From Viscum album (lineage: Eukaryota > Streptophyta > Magnoliopsida > Santalales > Viscaceae), in contig OY728120.1 in NCBI GenBank assembly GCA_963277665.1, forward strand, positions 427,930,138-427,994,137: DNA of 64,000 bases. The letters run 5' to 3'. This document shows positions 37,680-49,674 of this stretch, one piece after another. The translations under genes were made by a program, and so were the position numbers. Each line of letters begins with the position of its first letter. The first letter of the stretch is position 1. The notes beneath the pieces are model-generated. The model worked only from the letters and a program-made list of their open reading frames with translations, did not search any database and was not told the origin of the DNA.

Positions 37680-40230
37680 AGTTTTCTCTTTTGGGTCATA
37701 TTCTCTTGGGACGGATTTTTGGTAGAATAGAGTTAATGTTGTCAGAAATCGATGTTCTGGCGATGAGTAAGGTGCCTGGATAGCACACCTCGTGGCGGGA
37801 CTCGAGTTACCAAAGTTAGTTGAGGTTTTTCTGAGTCATTGGTTCTTGTGGTTAATTTTTTCTAGAGGAAATGAAAAGAGAGTAGGGTCAGTGGTCCCAG
37901 TGAGCTCACAGGGTCTGGAAAGCCATGTGGAGCCAGGGACGATGTCCCATAATACCCTCTCTGGTGGTGGCATGATTGGCATATGGCCGCCAACCATATG
38001 TTCCAGTCACCCGTTGACACTAGTTTTCTATTGCATCATCTCTCGTCGCTTTGTTTTTGACTTATAGAAATATGGTTTTTAAGTAAAAAAGATTTGGTCA
38101 TGAAAATTGTTTTGAAATAATTTTTTTTTTTAAATGATTATGTGTAAGGATTGAAAAGTGTGGGTTGAATGTTTTGGTTTTGAAAAAAATGGAAAGGTTT
38201 GGTTCTTATTCTTGGTTTTCTCATGGGAAACCACATACATGAATGTATATGGGAAAGAGAAATGGTTAATGGGACGAGTGGATGAGTGCCTGGATGGGCA
38301 TGAGGTGAGTGTCGGTGTGGCATAGGAATATGCATGTTCAAGGCCAATGGGACACCATTGGTTTTTGTGCAACCCACATGATTTGATTATTTTCTTCAAA
38401 ATGTTTTGTTAAATAAAAATTTGGGGTTTTAGTAAACAGTGTTTGTGTGGTGTGTCCTTGTGTTTTGGAAAAGCTGTATGTGAGGTGTTTTGAGCCTAGG
38501 TTCCTTTCTGAATTATTTGTGTCACGAGTTTGAATTCTTATTTGTAAGTTGGTATGAAAGCGTGTGGCTAGTGAATTAATTTTTAATAGTACATCAGGGA
38601 GCCCTTTAAGTTGTTCCCCCTTCACGTTTGGTGTTCTCTTATGGTATGTCTTGACCATTGGACCTATTCGGTTGGGTCCATGGTTTTCTTTCGTGACTAG
38701 TGTATGCCCCCATAAAGCGTTGACATGTGATTGAAGTGTGGCCACCGGAAAATCGCCGTTGGCCGACCCTCCAGTTGATTAGAGGAATCTCTTATTCAAT
38801 TCAATAATTGAACCCACCTCTCCTTTTTTCAACTAATTGGATCCTCTCGCAGTGGTATGATAGATGTGGGGGGCGGGTTGAATGGAGTTTTGGTCTTTTT
38901 AGTGTCTGACTCACCGGGTATGATGTTTGACACTGTCGTGTTTGAAGGTTCCCCTAGAAATGGCGAAAGGAATTCCAGCAGGGAAGGGTGAAGGCGGTTC
39001 AAAAAGATTAGTGTTGAACAGTGTCTTGAAGGGATTTGTAGTATTTTCATTGGCTGCAAGGGTCATGTTCGGTGACGTCTTGCAGTGTGAGTTCTCTTTG
39101 ATTGTCAAGGGGGAAGTTTGACCCCATTAATTTGAATGTTCTATTTGGTAATGGTGAAGGAGATTCCAGTGGGGAAAGGTGGAGGCATCCTGGAGTGGTC
39201 GGTGTTCGCCACTATTCAAAATGATATTTCGTCCTTCACTGGTTTCTTTTAAGAAAGGGTCTACATAGGCCACTAGTGTGGAAAACCTAGTAACATGGGG
39301 ATGCTACGGTCAATTGTAGGAATCACATGTTCTTTAAGACTCGGTTTTAAGTCCCTCTCCATATAATTTTCCTCTTTAGAATAATGTTCTTGTTCAGGTG
39401 ATGATTTGTGGTGTCGTGTTTTCATTCAATGTGACAAAGGGTGATGCGCATGCACCACTTCAGCTCTTGTGATAGTGAATATTTTGTGTATAATCAGTTG
39501 GATGCCATAATGTGTTGTGTTTTCTGTTGTTTCCTCAGTTGCAGTATGGTTGTGTGTGACACCAAAAGGAGAAGCTCCATTCAGGAGTATTCGACACATG
39601 ACTGTGAGGCAGGAGATGTTTCAAACATTAGGGCCCCAGCCATAGGCCTTGGATTGATACTGCCACGTGGTCAGGAACCCAGAGAGTGTATGGGACCCCA
39701 AATTTGTTTTGTCATCGGTTTTGAATGTCAAATCATTTTAAATCATTTCATGTAGTTTTTACGTTACAAATGAACCATTTGGGTGCGTAAGGATTTAGTG
39801 ACTATGTAGAGGTGGGGTCGCCTCATTGCCTTAGACTCTTGGGGGTCGTTTTCCACTGGATGAAATTGCTTTAGTGGTCCTGATGTGATATGTTTGGTAA
39901 CTCAGTCTCAAAGTTGTAATAGTGCTCATCCGGGGATGTGAAGATGTTGGTGTGTCTTGGGTCATGGTTTTGACGCCCCAATAGTTGGGCCCCGCCCTCC
40001 CCGCCCCTTGGGGTGGGGTGTTTGGTTACCATCAAGAAATTTTCAATGTTATGTATCTCTTGTTAGTTACAAATGTGGGTAGACCCATGTTGGGTTTCAC
40101 ATGAATGTATCTGGAATGAATCAGTGTTGGCCTTTTCTTTAATGGTGGGGAGTCCACTCATACCTTCCCATTTCAGTCTTCCAGACCTTCCTTGGGCATT
40201 GATAGATTCTTAATAGTGGGGAGCCCCTTG
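37680..40230 (+). other. Element O interior, left part, non-coding
   Basis: Several overlapping open frames of 65-135 codons occur, on both strands (for example 38338-38745 minus and 39441-39755 plus). None has a gag, protease, reverse transcriptase or integrase motif, and none is start-anchored near the PBS as gag would be. Its last five bases, CCTTG, are the target duplication of element 2. Confidence 0.65.
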
Positions 40231-40431
40231 TGTAAAGACCCAATGCTTGACGTACATTGACATTACATTACATTTGCGGAATACTTAGTACATAACAAAA
40301 ACACACACACAAGGATCGTAATAGTTTAGTGTCTTTGGAAACTCGGAACGTAATCTTCTAATCCTGGTGAAAGATATTCAACATCTCCCATAAAGATCTT
40401 CTTTTTTTATACCTAAAACCTTTCTTTATAT

Positions 40432-40571
40432 CCTGGGGAAAAGAAAACTGGGAAACATAAACAACTGGTTCATAAATCTTCTACAGTATCTCCCATTTAT
40501 TTCATCATATCTAGGGTCCCTTTTAGCATATTCTACTTAATAACCTTCTTCCTGACCTGGGGAAAGAAAAT
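40432..40571 (-). repeat. Extra 124-bp segment flanked by short direct repeats
   Basis: CCTGGGGAAAAGAAAAC (40432) and CCTGGGGAAAGAAAAT (40556) flank 124 bp that are present in both LTRs of element 2 (second copy near 47389-47530) and absent from both LTRs of element 1, where only one copy of the flanking word exists. Either element 1's lineage lost it by recombination between the short repeats or element 2's lineage gained it. Confidence 0.75.
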
Positions 40572-41955
40572 ATACAAAAGGGTGAGCTCAAATTCTCAGT
40601 AAGGGTCAACAAAAGAAATATCAATCACATCATATACATAAGAACATAACTTTTGGAAATCTTAACCTTCAAAAGAGATCATAATTTCATAACATGTGGT
40701 AAATCATGGCAGTGAAATGTTATCACCATAATCATAACATAAAACATGAAACTTTGTGGGATTCACACATAATCATAGAGAATCATTTCTTGTTAGTCAA
40801 GACTCATTCCCAAGACTATCTTAGTGGACAAAGTCCCTTTCTGAACCGAGTCACCCTCATCTCAGTGCTGTTTCACTGAACCGGTATAACCTACCGTTCC
40901 AGCCATGTCTATCTCATGAGATATAAAATCTTTACCCAATTAATTGGAGGGAGATATAGGTCCCACCCATCTTATAATGAATCCTTTCTTATGTGTGCCA
41001 CATAATCATAAATCATACATCATCGCATAACACATGTAACAAAAATGGGATTCTTGAAACATCATGACATCATAAAACAAATCATATAAGGTAAATGACT
41101 TCATAAAAATAATTCCCTCACAACATAATCAAATCAATGTAATAATAGGGATAAAAACAGAACCCTATATTATCTTAGATGGAAAATAATTTTGATAAAA
41201 CATTTGAACTCCATTCTTGAGGAAAATATCCTTTCTACTTCAAAAACACTTTTCTTTTCTTGACATGGCATACAATTATAAACTAAAAAAAGTTGATTAA
41301 AAATAAACTTGAAAACTTATAAAGGAAGATTCTTGGAAATAATGTTTTAAAAATCCATTCATGCCGTATAAGTTAAAAAAACATTCTTCGTACTTTTGTC
41401 GGAAAAGTCAAAAAGTACCTCGTAAGAAAAACGACAAAAGATTCATTTCTTATCTTTTACTAAAAACTCACCGATAGGTAAAATTGGATTTAAACAATTG
41501 TAGGTGGATGGAAATAATATTACATATTGAGGAAACATGGATGTGGATGATAAAATAAACCCCAGTAAATACCAATGTATAAACAATCTCGGATAAAAAT
41601 GAGATTGTGATATTTCCCTTACCATAGGTTCGATTTGCTTCGTAAGTGTCCGAACCTCCTGTATAATGATTTAAATAATGTCATTGACTTATTAAAGAAT
41701 CATACTAATTGTTATGATATCATATGTGGTTCACTTATGACTTTATTTTACACGTTATTTTGTAAATTCCATGTTAAAGAGCGTTTTGGGTAAAATCATC
41801 TCATTTGTCGTTCGTGTTTTTAACTTGTAATTATTAATATGATTACTTGGATCATGATTACTTATACCCAGAATGTAAAACATGATTTATATATAATATA
41901 TATTCAGAATATATATATATATATATAATATACCGATAAATGGAATGAAATACAC

Positions 41956-42381
41956 CGTTCATGGAGATGGTAGTCCGTACGTACGCATGAACGCTGTTTT
42001 CATTTACTTATTGAATTGAATGGAATTAAGTAGATGACATACATATAAATATACATAAATACAGAATCATTATTATGTCATATATTTCATTAGTACTTAT
42101 TATATATACTTTATAATCATTCATGAATGGTTAATCATTGAAAATGAATCTCATCGCGTCGTGGAGACGGTAGTCCGTACGTATGCACGAGCGATGATAT
42201 CGTTCCCATGGTCGTGGAATTGTGTTGAAGTGTATGTAGACTATTTCAGTATCAATATCACTTTATAATAATCATATATAGTTACTCATTACACCATTAT
42301 ACCCATCCTATTAAGGTGGTGGTGGAAAATAGATTACACCCCGGCGTGGAGACGGTATTCCGTACGTACGCACGCGCAGTG
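41956..42381 (-). repeat. Three-hairpin cluster in element 2 3' LTR
   Basis: The hairpins are at 41956-41993, 42152-42196 and 42337-42381, with starts again 196 and 185 bp apart. Stems are CGTTCATG/CATGAACG; CATCGC-g-TCGTG/CACGA-GCGATG; and CACCCCGGCGTG against CACGCGCAGTG. The cores keep the CCGTACGTACG palindrome (one change in hairpin 2: CCGTACGTATG). Confidence 0.8.
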
Positions 42382-42717
42382 ATTTCATTATTCCGTAGGA
42401 TGGATAGAAGGTGAATTAGGTTTGTTTAATATTTATAATAACATATCAGTATGTAATTAATACTGATGTTATTACTTTGTCATGAAACAACTAAAGAAGA
42501 AGAAGTTGAAGAAGAAAGAAATTGAAAAGATCGGTAATGGATATTACCTCTTCTTTGAAACGCCTCTTTGAATCCTACACTTAGGGAACTAAGATTGGTC
42601 TTTGAAGAAGACCAGGACCTCTATGATTATTCTAGGGAAGTGGAGAAGGGATTTTGGCGTGGGTTGGCCGAGCTTGAGTGCTCAAATTGGTGTGAGGAGG
42701 AGGGGGAGGAGGTGTCC

Positions 42718-42724
42718 TTTTATA
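42718..42724 (-). promoter_or_regulatory. TATA box of element 2 3' LTR
   Basis: The minus strand reads CCTTATAAAAGGAC. This is the same element as in the other LTRs; in a 3' LTR it would fire outward into element O rather than into gag. Confidence 0.65.
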
Positions 42725-44566
42725 AGGGAGGAGAGAGGCACCTTAGGAATATCTCAAAATATTATTTTATATTAAAGTCAAAATAGGTTTATAATGGTTC
42801 CAAAGGGTCTTATTTCGAAGCTAAAGTGGGGATGGGTAGAAATCCTATCAACCAATAGGATTTAGAGAAGTTTAGGTTATTATTTTAACCTTATCAATTA
42901 GATTTAACTCTAAGTTAAATAATTTAACTTTTACCGTGTCTTTTTGTTTTCTTACACTATATGGTTAATAAACTTACTATAACATGCCAAAAGAACCCCA
43001 AATTGTTTATTATTAATATATATATCCTTATCTAAGTCATTTGTCCGATCCTTAGATTTTTAGGAATAAAATAACAATTAATAATATAATAGTTTATTTA
43101 AAAACTATTTTGTGTCAATTTTGACACTATTTGATATATGATTTTTGTGAAAGTCATAACAGAATTATATGTTCGAACCAAGTAGATTAAATCAACACTA
43201 ATATATCATAGTAACCTAGAAAATTAGTGGAATTCATAAAAAGTCTCAAATTACATTTAGTTTGGTGTTTATAACATCAATTATGTGAATATTTCATTAA
43301 TAAGATAATTACTGCATCATCATTGTGTTATAAATAAATTAAACTATTTAATTTCTAAAAATTACAAATAAAATACCATTATGTAGGAAATCGTTTTATC
43401 TTTCTAATGAATATTTATAGTCGAATTTATCTTATGTATAACCCATTATTAAAAATGTTTTAGTAAATAAACATTGATTTTAACTCTTTTAACCCTTCTT
43501 TAAATAAATTAATAATAAATGTCCTAATCTAATCCAAGTGGGCCTAAATGGTCATATTTTATTCCTAAGTTTGTTTTTGGTCGAATTACACTTATCCAAT
43601 AGAATTAGGACATGTTTTAGGGTAATAATAATATCATCTTTACCCTTAATTACCCTATTTACTTTTAATCGTGGTAAAAAAAAGTAAAAAGTTACTATTC
43701 ACCAAAAATTATTTTCATCTCATTGAACCACATTTTAGTCCTAGATATAAACCGTGTCTCTCAGATTTTTGAAATTCCACTCACAGAAGCGGTAAAATTA
43801 AGTTTTATGAACAATTCAGTTTTTTTAACCACCACTTAGTGGTTTCACTATTCATCAAAAATTGAAAGTTTTCAGAAAAATACCAAAAATTGGGCCTAAG
43901 CTATATTTGATATTATGAACTCAAAAATGATGTCTATTTTACCAAATTAAAAACATATCAGTTTCATTAACTAATTTAAAAATTAATTCTCGTCGTCAAA
44001 ACAAATAGTGTGTTTTTAAGAGATAATAACTATCAAAAGATTGACACTAGTTTATAACTGGTTTAAATGTGAAATTACATCCAATGACCAACATTGTATT
44101 AAATTGTAAAAATATATTCTAAATATACTTTAAAACCACTCAAATTAATAATTTATCACTATTAATTATTTCTATTAAAAAAGTTGTTTTTAATTAAAAT
44201 TTAGTAATTTTCACTATTCATCAGAATATGAAAGTTATCCGAAAAGTACCAAAATTTCACCCTAAGCTAATTTCGATATTCCGAATCCAAAAATGAAGTC
44301 CATTTTGAAAAATAGAATTTAAAAAATTTCAAAAAGTGGTTATTACTATTCATAACGGCTAGTTTTAATAATATTTTAATAGCATATCGTTGTTTAGTAA
44401 AACTCGGTATTGCGTACTACACACGCTATCAAGGAAGGTCGTGGTTGCGTGTAATGAAAGGCAAGTCAAGGATGCGTGTTGTGCAAGCTCCTTTTGGTGT
44501 AGCATACAACACAAGACATTAATGAAATTAAAAAGAATATTTTTCATAAAATCTCGGGCTGTTACA

Positions 44567-44580
44567 TTCTACCCCCCTTA
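44567..44580 (-). other. Polypurine tract of element 2
   Basis: The minus-strand sequence TAAGGGGGGTAGAA directly precedes the 3' LTR start TGTAACAGCCC. It is identical in its core to that of element 1. Confidence 0.85.
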
Positions 44581-45242
44581 AAATGAATTTCGCCCTCGAA
44601 ATTCATCTGTGTTATAAATGGTTTACTATTCAAAAGTTTCTTTAATAGAAACCCACATCGTAAAAAGGAATACCAAAACCAATCTTTAAAAACAAAGGTA
44701 TGAAATGTAATGGTTACCCCAAATAAACTAATCCTTGGGTTTCCACATAGGTGAAAATATGGATATGGAAGAGAAATCTAACCATCATGTTCTGACGGAT
44801 AGTGGTAGAGAACATGGCTATGGAAAAGCTAGTAATTACAAATCCATAGATTTGTGATGATATAAGGTACCATCTGATTCATCAGGTATAAGATCAGTAG
44901 GACAACATTTTTGGTTTTCAAGATCATTTCCCTAAAGTTGAAAATTTTAATTAGAATAAATACTTACTTTATTTTGGTACAATCTCACTGTTGTTTATGC
45001 CTTGAACAATTTCCACTTCATCTCTTAAATAAATGAAGTTGAATTTGTTATTCATGAAGTGTTAGCAGATCATGTGATAGAATGACGGGTCATTCCATCT
45101 GTTTCAAACAAAAGGTTAGAAAAAGTTATTAAATATACATAAGTCATTATATAGTGAGATTAATCATATATGGTTCCTAAAATGGACTTATACTTCATAT
45201 ATCATACTGCTTAATATAATAAAACTAGTTTCTACCAAACAT

Positions 45243-45360
45243 GGACTTCCTGTAGGCCAGTGGTAGGCGATAAAGGCCAGTCGCACTTCGGTTGTGGGTT
45301 CGATTCCCACAGCCTTGTCCGATGCGACGGGCTGTCGCCCGTCCTGCAGGTTGTCCTTTT
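45243..45360 (+). repeat. tRNA-derived SINE-like insert in element 2
   Basis: It has an A-box-like TAGGCCAGTGG (45253-45263) and a perfect B box GGTTCGATTCC (45297-45307), 33 bp apart. They are followed by an ACGGGC-tgtc-GCCCGT hairpin (45327-45342) and a T-rich run. It matches 10391-10515 in element 1, including the tail. Its orientation is antisense to gag. It is not a functional tRNA gene because the acceptor arm does not pair. It may be a short SINE head captured by the gag-only family. Confidence 0.7.
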
Positions 45361-45813
45361 TTCTAAAGCTATATTACTATAACATCCCATAAGTAATATC
45401 GAAAAAAAACGTCTATCCTTAAACAATACTAACTTATGTCCAACATAATTCATTCCAATCTTTAGGCTAATCCATAATACTGCAGTCCACTCTCATAACA
45501 TAGTGAAAACGATTACCAGAGATTTAATACCATCGTTGATCCCCATATATCATAACATATGTTTTGTTGGTCACATTCCAAACATTCAAAGTCCTTAATC
45601 ATGTATTCTCTTGAATACCTTAGTGAAAACATGAATGCAGTCAAAATTCTATATACTCAAACCATGATATCACTTACTCCTTATTTCAATCATGAGCTCA
45701 TGAATACTGTTAAATATCTCAATCACTTTGAATACCACATTAGACCAACACATAAATATTCCAATACTTTATGATACAACATTATTTTGGAATCCCATTA
45801 CATAAACACTTAA

Positions 45814-46929
45814 TCATTCCACCACATCATTTTCATATTCAACATCACCAATAGTGATCGCTTGTGACTTCCCTTTGTCCTTTTCCTTAAGTGGTTGCTC
45901 ATGTTGATCATCACTAATCCTTGGATTCGGGAATTTATTAGCATAATGCCCCATTTCCTTGCACTTGAAGCATTGAAGTGTTGGTGGTGCGTTCTCTGCA
46001 GTGTTTGCTTTATTCACATCATTAGAAACCCTTTTTCCATTACTTCGACACTCAGCTACTCGATGACCTTCTTTTCCACACAGAAAAAATTTTCTAGTCC
46101 CTTTAAGACAATCTCCACCATGCTTCTTTCCACACTTTGTGCATAAGGAAACATTCATCTTCTTTTCACCATTATTCTGAGATTTCTCCTTGAACTCCAT
46201 ATTTCGTTTCTTGTCAAAACCATGAGATGGATATGTAACACCAACTTCCATTTCTACCTTGATAGCACAACGCACAATTTCTTCATAGCTACTGAAGTCT
46301 CTTATAGCTAATGCCCTTCGAAGACTTGGTTTTAAGCCACTGAAAAATCGATCAACATTACTTTCAGGTTGGATGATAATGCCAGATGCATACCTTGCAA
46401 GTCTTGTAAAATTCGCTTCGTATATACCAACAGATTCATCATCCTTCTGCTTCAGCTCAAGAAACTCCTTTTCCATCTTTGTTCGAAGAATACGAGGGAA
46501 GTACTTACTGAAAAACAAGTTCTTGAACTCGTCCCATTCCATGGACTCAATTTCATCTCTTGGCCTCGTATTCTTGATAAGATTCCACCATTGATCAGCT
46601 TCACCTTCCAAATGATATACTGCTAAGATGAATTTATCATGTTCAGAACATTGAAGAACTGAAAATATCTTTTCATTGGTACTGATCCATTGTTCAGCAA
46701 CAAGTGGATCAGAAGACCCATTGAAAGAAGGTGGACGTTGCCTCATGAAGGACTCAATAGAATATTGTTCCCTTCTCTGTACATTTGAAAGTCCAGAATG
46801 ATTCATAGCTTGTGTAAGTATAGCAATAGGATTTTGCACTCCATCTCCCATAACATTTGTTTGTTCAGGAGGGAAATCATTGCATTGTCCATTGCATTGA
46901 TCAACACGGTTCCTTCGGGTTCCAGCCAT
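45814..46929 (-). CDS. Gag polyprotein of element 2 (371 aa)
   Basis: This is the only long intact frame in the window. Gag forms the cytoplasmic virus-like particle that packages element RNA. It starts MAGTRRNRVDQCN; the ATG follows the predicted splice acceptor by 3 nt. A Retrotrans_gag domain spans about residues 60-215: PSFNGSSDPLVAEQW, HLEGEADQWWN, EWDEFKNLFFSKYFP, EFLELKQKDDESVGIYEANF and FSGLKPSLRRALA. The nucleocapsid part is at about 270-350: CTKCGKKHGGDC, a first knuckle with its first Cys replaced by Phe (FFLCGKEGHRVAEC), and a second with its last Cys replaced (CFKCKEMGHYANKF). It ends VEYENDVVE at a TGA where element 1 reads GGA and continues. No protease or polymerase follows, so maturation would need a partner element. 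It resembles Tekay/Del-type chromovirus gags. The zinc-knuckle losses make RNA binding doubtful. Confidence 0.88.
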   Translation of the reverse strand: MAGTRRNRVDQCNGQCNDFPPEQTNVMGDGVQNPIAILTQAMNHSGLSNVQRREQYSIESFMRQRPPSFNGSSDPLVAEQWISTNEKIFSVLQCSEHDKFILAVYHLEGEADQWWNLIKNTRPRDEIESMEWDEFKNLFFSKYFPRILRTKMEKEFLELKQKDDESVGIYEANFTRLARYASGIIIQPESNVDRFFSGLKPSLRRALAIRDFSSYEEIVRCAIKVEMEVGVTYPSHGFDKKRNMEFKEKSQNNGEKKMNVSLCTKCGKKHGGDCLKGTRKFFLCGKEGHRVAECRSNGKRVSNDVNKANTAENAPPTLQCFKCKEMGHYANKFPNPRISDDQHEQPLKEKDKGKSQAITIGDVEYENDVVE

Positions 46930-47175
46930 CGTCTAAAACCCAAAAAGAATAGTGTGAGAGGCAAAAATCATGCTAGGGAAAACAACATAGTAAAGGGGGA
47001 GTACCCTTAATATCTAACATCTTAGGTTAAATTCTAAGATCATTACCGTAGTTCTAGGACCATATCCTATACGTATACTTATCCTTAGGGACATCCCTAG
47101 ACATACCTTAGAAATATCTCTAGGGATCTCACTAACGTTTTCGCATCCTAGTTTCCAAAGGATGACTAAACCATT

Positions 47176-47187
47176 CCTCTGATACCA
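47176..47187 (-). other. Primer binding site, element 2
   Basis: The minus strand reads TGGTATCAGAGG two bases after the 5' LTR end. This is the initiator-Met tRNA complement, unmutated relative to element 1. Confidence 0.9.
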
Positions 47188-48912
47188 ACTGTAGAGACCC
47201 AGAGCCTGACGTACATGTACATTACATTATTTTGCGGAATACTTAGTACATAACAAAAACACACACACAAGGATCGTAATAGTTTAGTGTCTTTGGAAGC
47301 TCGGAACGTAATCTTCTAATCCTGGTGAAAGATCTTCAACATCTCCCATAAAGATCTTCTTTTTTTATACCTAAAACCTTTCTTTATATCTTGGGGAAAA
47401 GAAAACTGGGAAACATAAACAACTGGTTCATAAATCTTCTACAGTATCTCCCATTTATTTCATCATATATAGGGTCTCTTTAGCATATTCTACTTAATAT
47501 CCTTCTTCCTGACCTAGGGAAAGAAAACATACAAAAGGGTGAGCTCAAATGCTCAGTAAGGGTAAAGAAAAGAAATATCAATCACATCATATACATAAGC
47601 ACATAACTTTTGGAAATCTTAACCTTCAAAAGAGATCATAATTTAATAACATGAGGTAAATCATGGTAGTGAAATGTAATCACCATAATCATAACTTAAA
47701 ACATGAAACTTTGTGGCATTCACACATAATCATAGATAATCATTTCTTGTTAGTCAAGACTCATTGCCAAGACTATCTTAGTGGACAAAGTCCCTTTCTG
47801 AACCGAGTCACCCTCGTCTCAATCCTGTTTCACTGAACCGGTATAACCTACCATTCCAGCCATGTTTATCTCATGAGATATAAAATCGTTACCCAATTCA
47901 TTGGAGGGAGATATAGGTCCCACCCATCTTATAATGAATCCTTTCTTATGTGTGCCACATAATCATAAATCATACATCATCGCATAACACATGTAACAAA
48001 AATGGGATTCTTGAAACATCATGACATCATAAAACAAATCATATAAGGTAAATGACTTCATAAGAATAATTCCCTCACAACATAATCAAATCAATGTAAT
48101 AATAGGGATAAAAACAGAACCCTATATTATCTTAAATGTAAAATAATTTTGATAAAAAATTTGAACTCCATTCTTGAGGAAAATGTCATTTCTACTTCAA
48201 AAACACTTTTCTTTTCTTGACATGTCATACAATTACAAACTAAAAGAAGTTGATTAAAAATAAACTTGAAAACATATAAAGGAAGCTTCTTGTAAATAAT
48301 GTTTTAAAAATCCATTCATTCCGTATAAGTTAAAAAAACATTGTTCGTACTTTTGTTGGAAAAGTCATAAAGTACCTCGTAAGAAAAATGACAAAAGATT
48401 CCTTTCTTATCTTTTACTAAAAACTCGCCGATAGGTAAAATTGGATTTAAACAATTGTAGGTGGATGGAAATAATATTACATATTGAGGAAACATGGATG
48501 TGGATGATAAAATACACCCCAGTAAATACCAAAGTATAAACAATCTCGGATAAAAACGAGATTGTGATATTTCCCTTACCTTAGGTCTGATTTGCTTCGT
48601 AAGTGTCCGAACCTCCTGTATAATGATTTAAATAATGTCATTGACTTATTCCAAAATCATACTAATTGTTATGATATCATATGTGGTTCATTTATGACTT
48701 TATTTTACCCATTCTTTTTTAAATTACATGTTAAAGAGCGTTTTGGGTAAAATCATCTCATTTGTCGTTCGTGATTTTAACTTGTAATTATTAATATGAT
48801 TACTTGGATCATGATTACTTATACCCAGAATGTAAAACATAATTTATATATAATATATATTCAGAATATATATATATATATATAATATATCGATAAATGG
48901 AATGAAATACAC

Positions 48913-49338
48913 CGTTCATGGAGACGGTAGTCCGTACGTACGCATGAACGCTGTTTTCGTTTCCTTATTGAATTGAATGGAATTAAGTAGATGACATACA
49001 TATAAATATTCATAAATCAAGTATCATTATTATGTCATATATTTCATTAGTACTTATTATATATACTTTATAATCATTCATGAATGGTTAGTCATTGAGA
49101 ATGAATCTCATCGCGTCGTGGAGACGGTAGTCCGTACGTACGCACGAGCGATGATATCGTTCCCATGGTCGTGGAATTGTGTTGAAGTGTATGTAGACTA
49201 TTTCAGTATCAATATCAATTTATAATAATCATATATAGTTACTCATTACACCATTATACCCATCCTATTAAGGTGGTGGTGGAAAATAGATTACACCACG
49301 GCGTGGAGACAGTATTCCGTACGTACGCACGCGTAGTG
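48913..49338 (-). repeat. Three-hairpin cluster in element 2 5' LTR
   Basis: The hairpins are at 48913-48950, 49109-49153 and 49294-49338, with starts 196 and 185 bp apart. Stems are CGTTCATG/CATGAACG (8 bp); CATCGC-g-TCGTG/CACGA-GCGATG (11 pairs, bulged G); and CAC-C-AC-g-GCGTG against CACGC-GT-A-GTG (10 pairs, one mismatch, bulged G). This is the best-preserved copy. The bulged G is five pairs from the loop in both hairpins 2 and 3. Confidence 0.82.
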
Positions 49339-49674
49339 ATTTCATTTTTCCGTAGGATGGATAGAAGGTGAATTAGGTTTGTTTCATATTTATAATAACA
49401 TATCAGTATGTAAGTAATACTGATGTTATTAATTTGTGATGAAACAACTAAAGAAGAAGAAGTTTAAGAAGAAAGAAATTGAAAAGATCGGTAATGGATA
49501 TTACCTCTTCTTTGAAACGCCTCTTTGAATCCTCCACTTAGGGAACTATGATTGGTCTTTGAAGAAGACCAGGACCTCTAGGATTATTATAGGGAAGTGG
49601 AGAAGGGATTTCGGCAGGGGTTGGCCGAGCTTGAGTGCTCAAATTGGTGTGAGGAGGAGGGGGAGGAGGTGTCC

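Larger units (their letters stand above)
40231..44566 (-). repeat. Element 2, 3' LTR
   Basis: This LTR is 4336 bp; in sense it begins TGTAACAGCCCGAGATTTTA at 44566 and ends TCTTTACA at 40231. It contains the TATA box at 42718-42724, a donor-like site at about 42550, the hairpin cluster at 41956-42381 and the 124-bp extra segment near 40449-40572. Confidence 0.92.
46933..49504 (-). other. Predicted leader intron of element 2 (2.6 kb)
   Basis: The donor GAAGAG|GTAATATCC (intron start 49504) lies about 170 bp downstream of the TATA box. The acceptor TTTTTGGGTTTTAG ends at 46933, just before ACG-ATG of gag. The predicted length is 2572 bp. It would remove the hairpin cluster and PBS, so spliced RNA could make Gag but not be reverse transcribed. 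The first exon has no ATG in this copy, which would favour gag translation. Confidence 0.5.

Noticed and set aside
38130..39121. Overlapping open frames in the interior of element O as gag
   Set aside because: They lie on both strands, lack any Retrotrans_gag or zinc-knuckle motif, and do not begin near the PBS.
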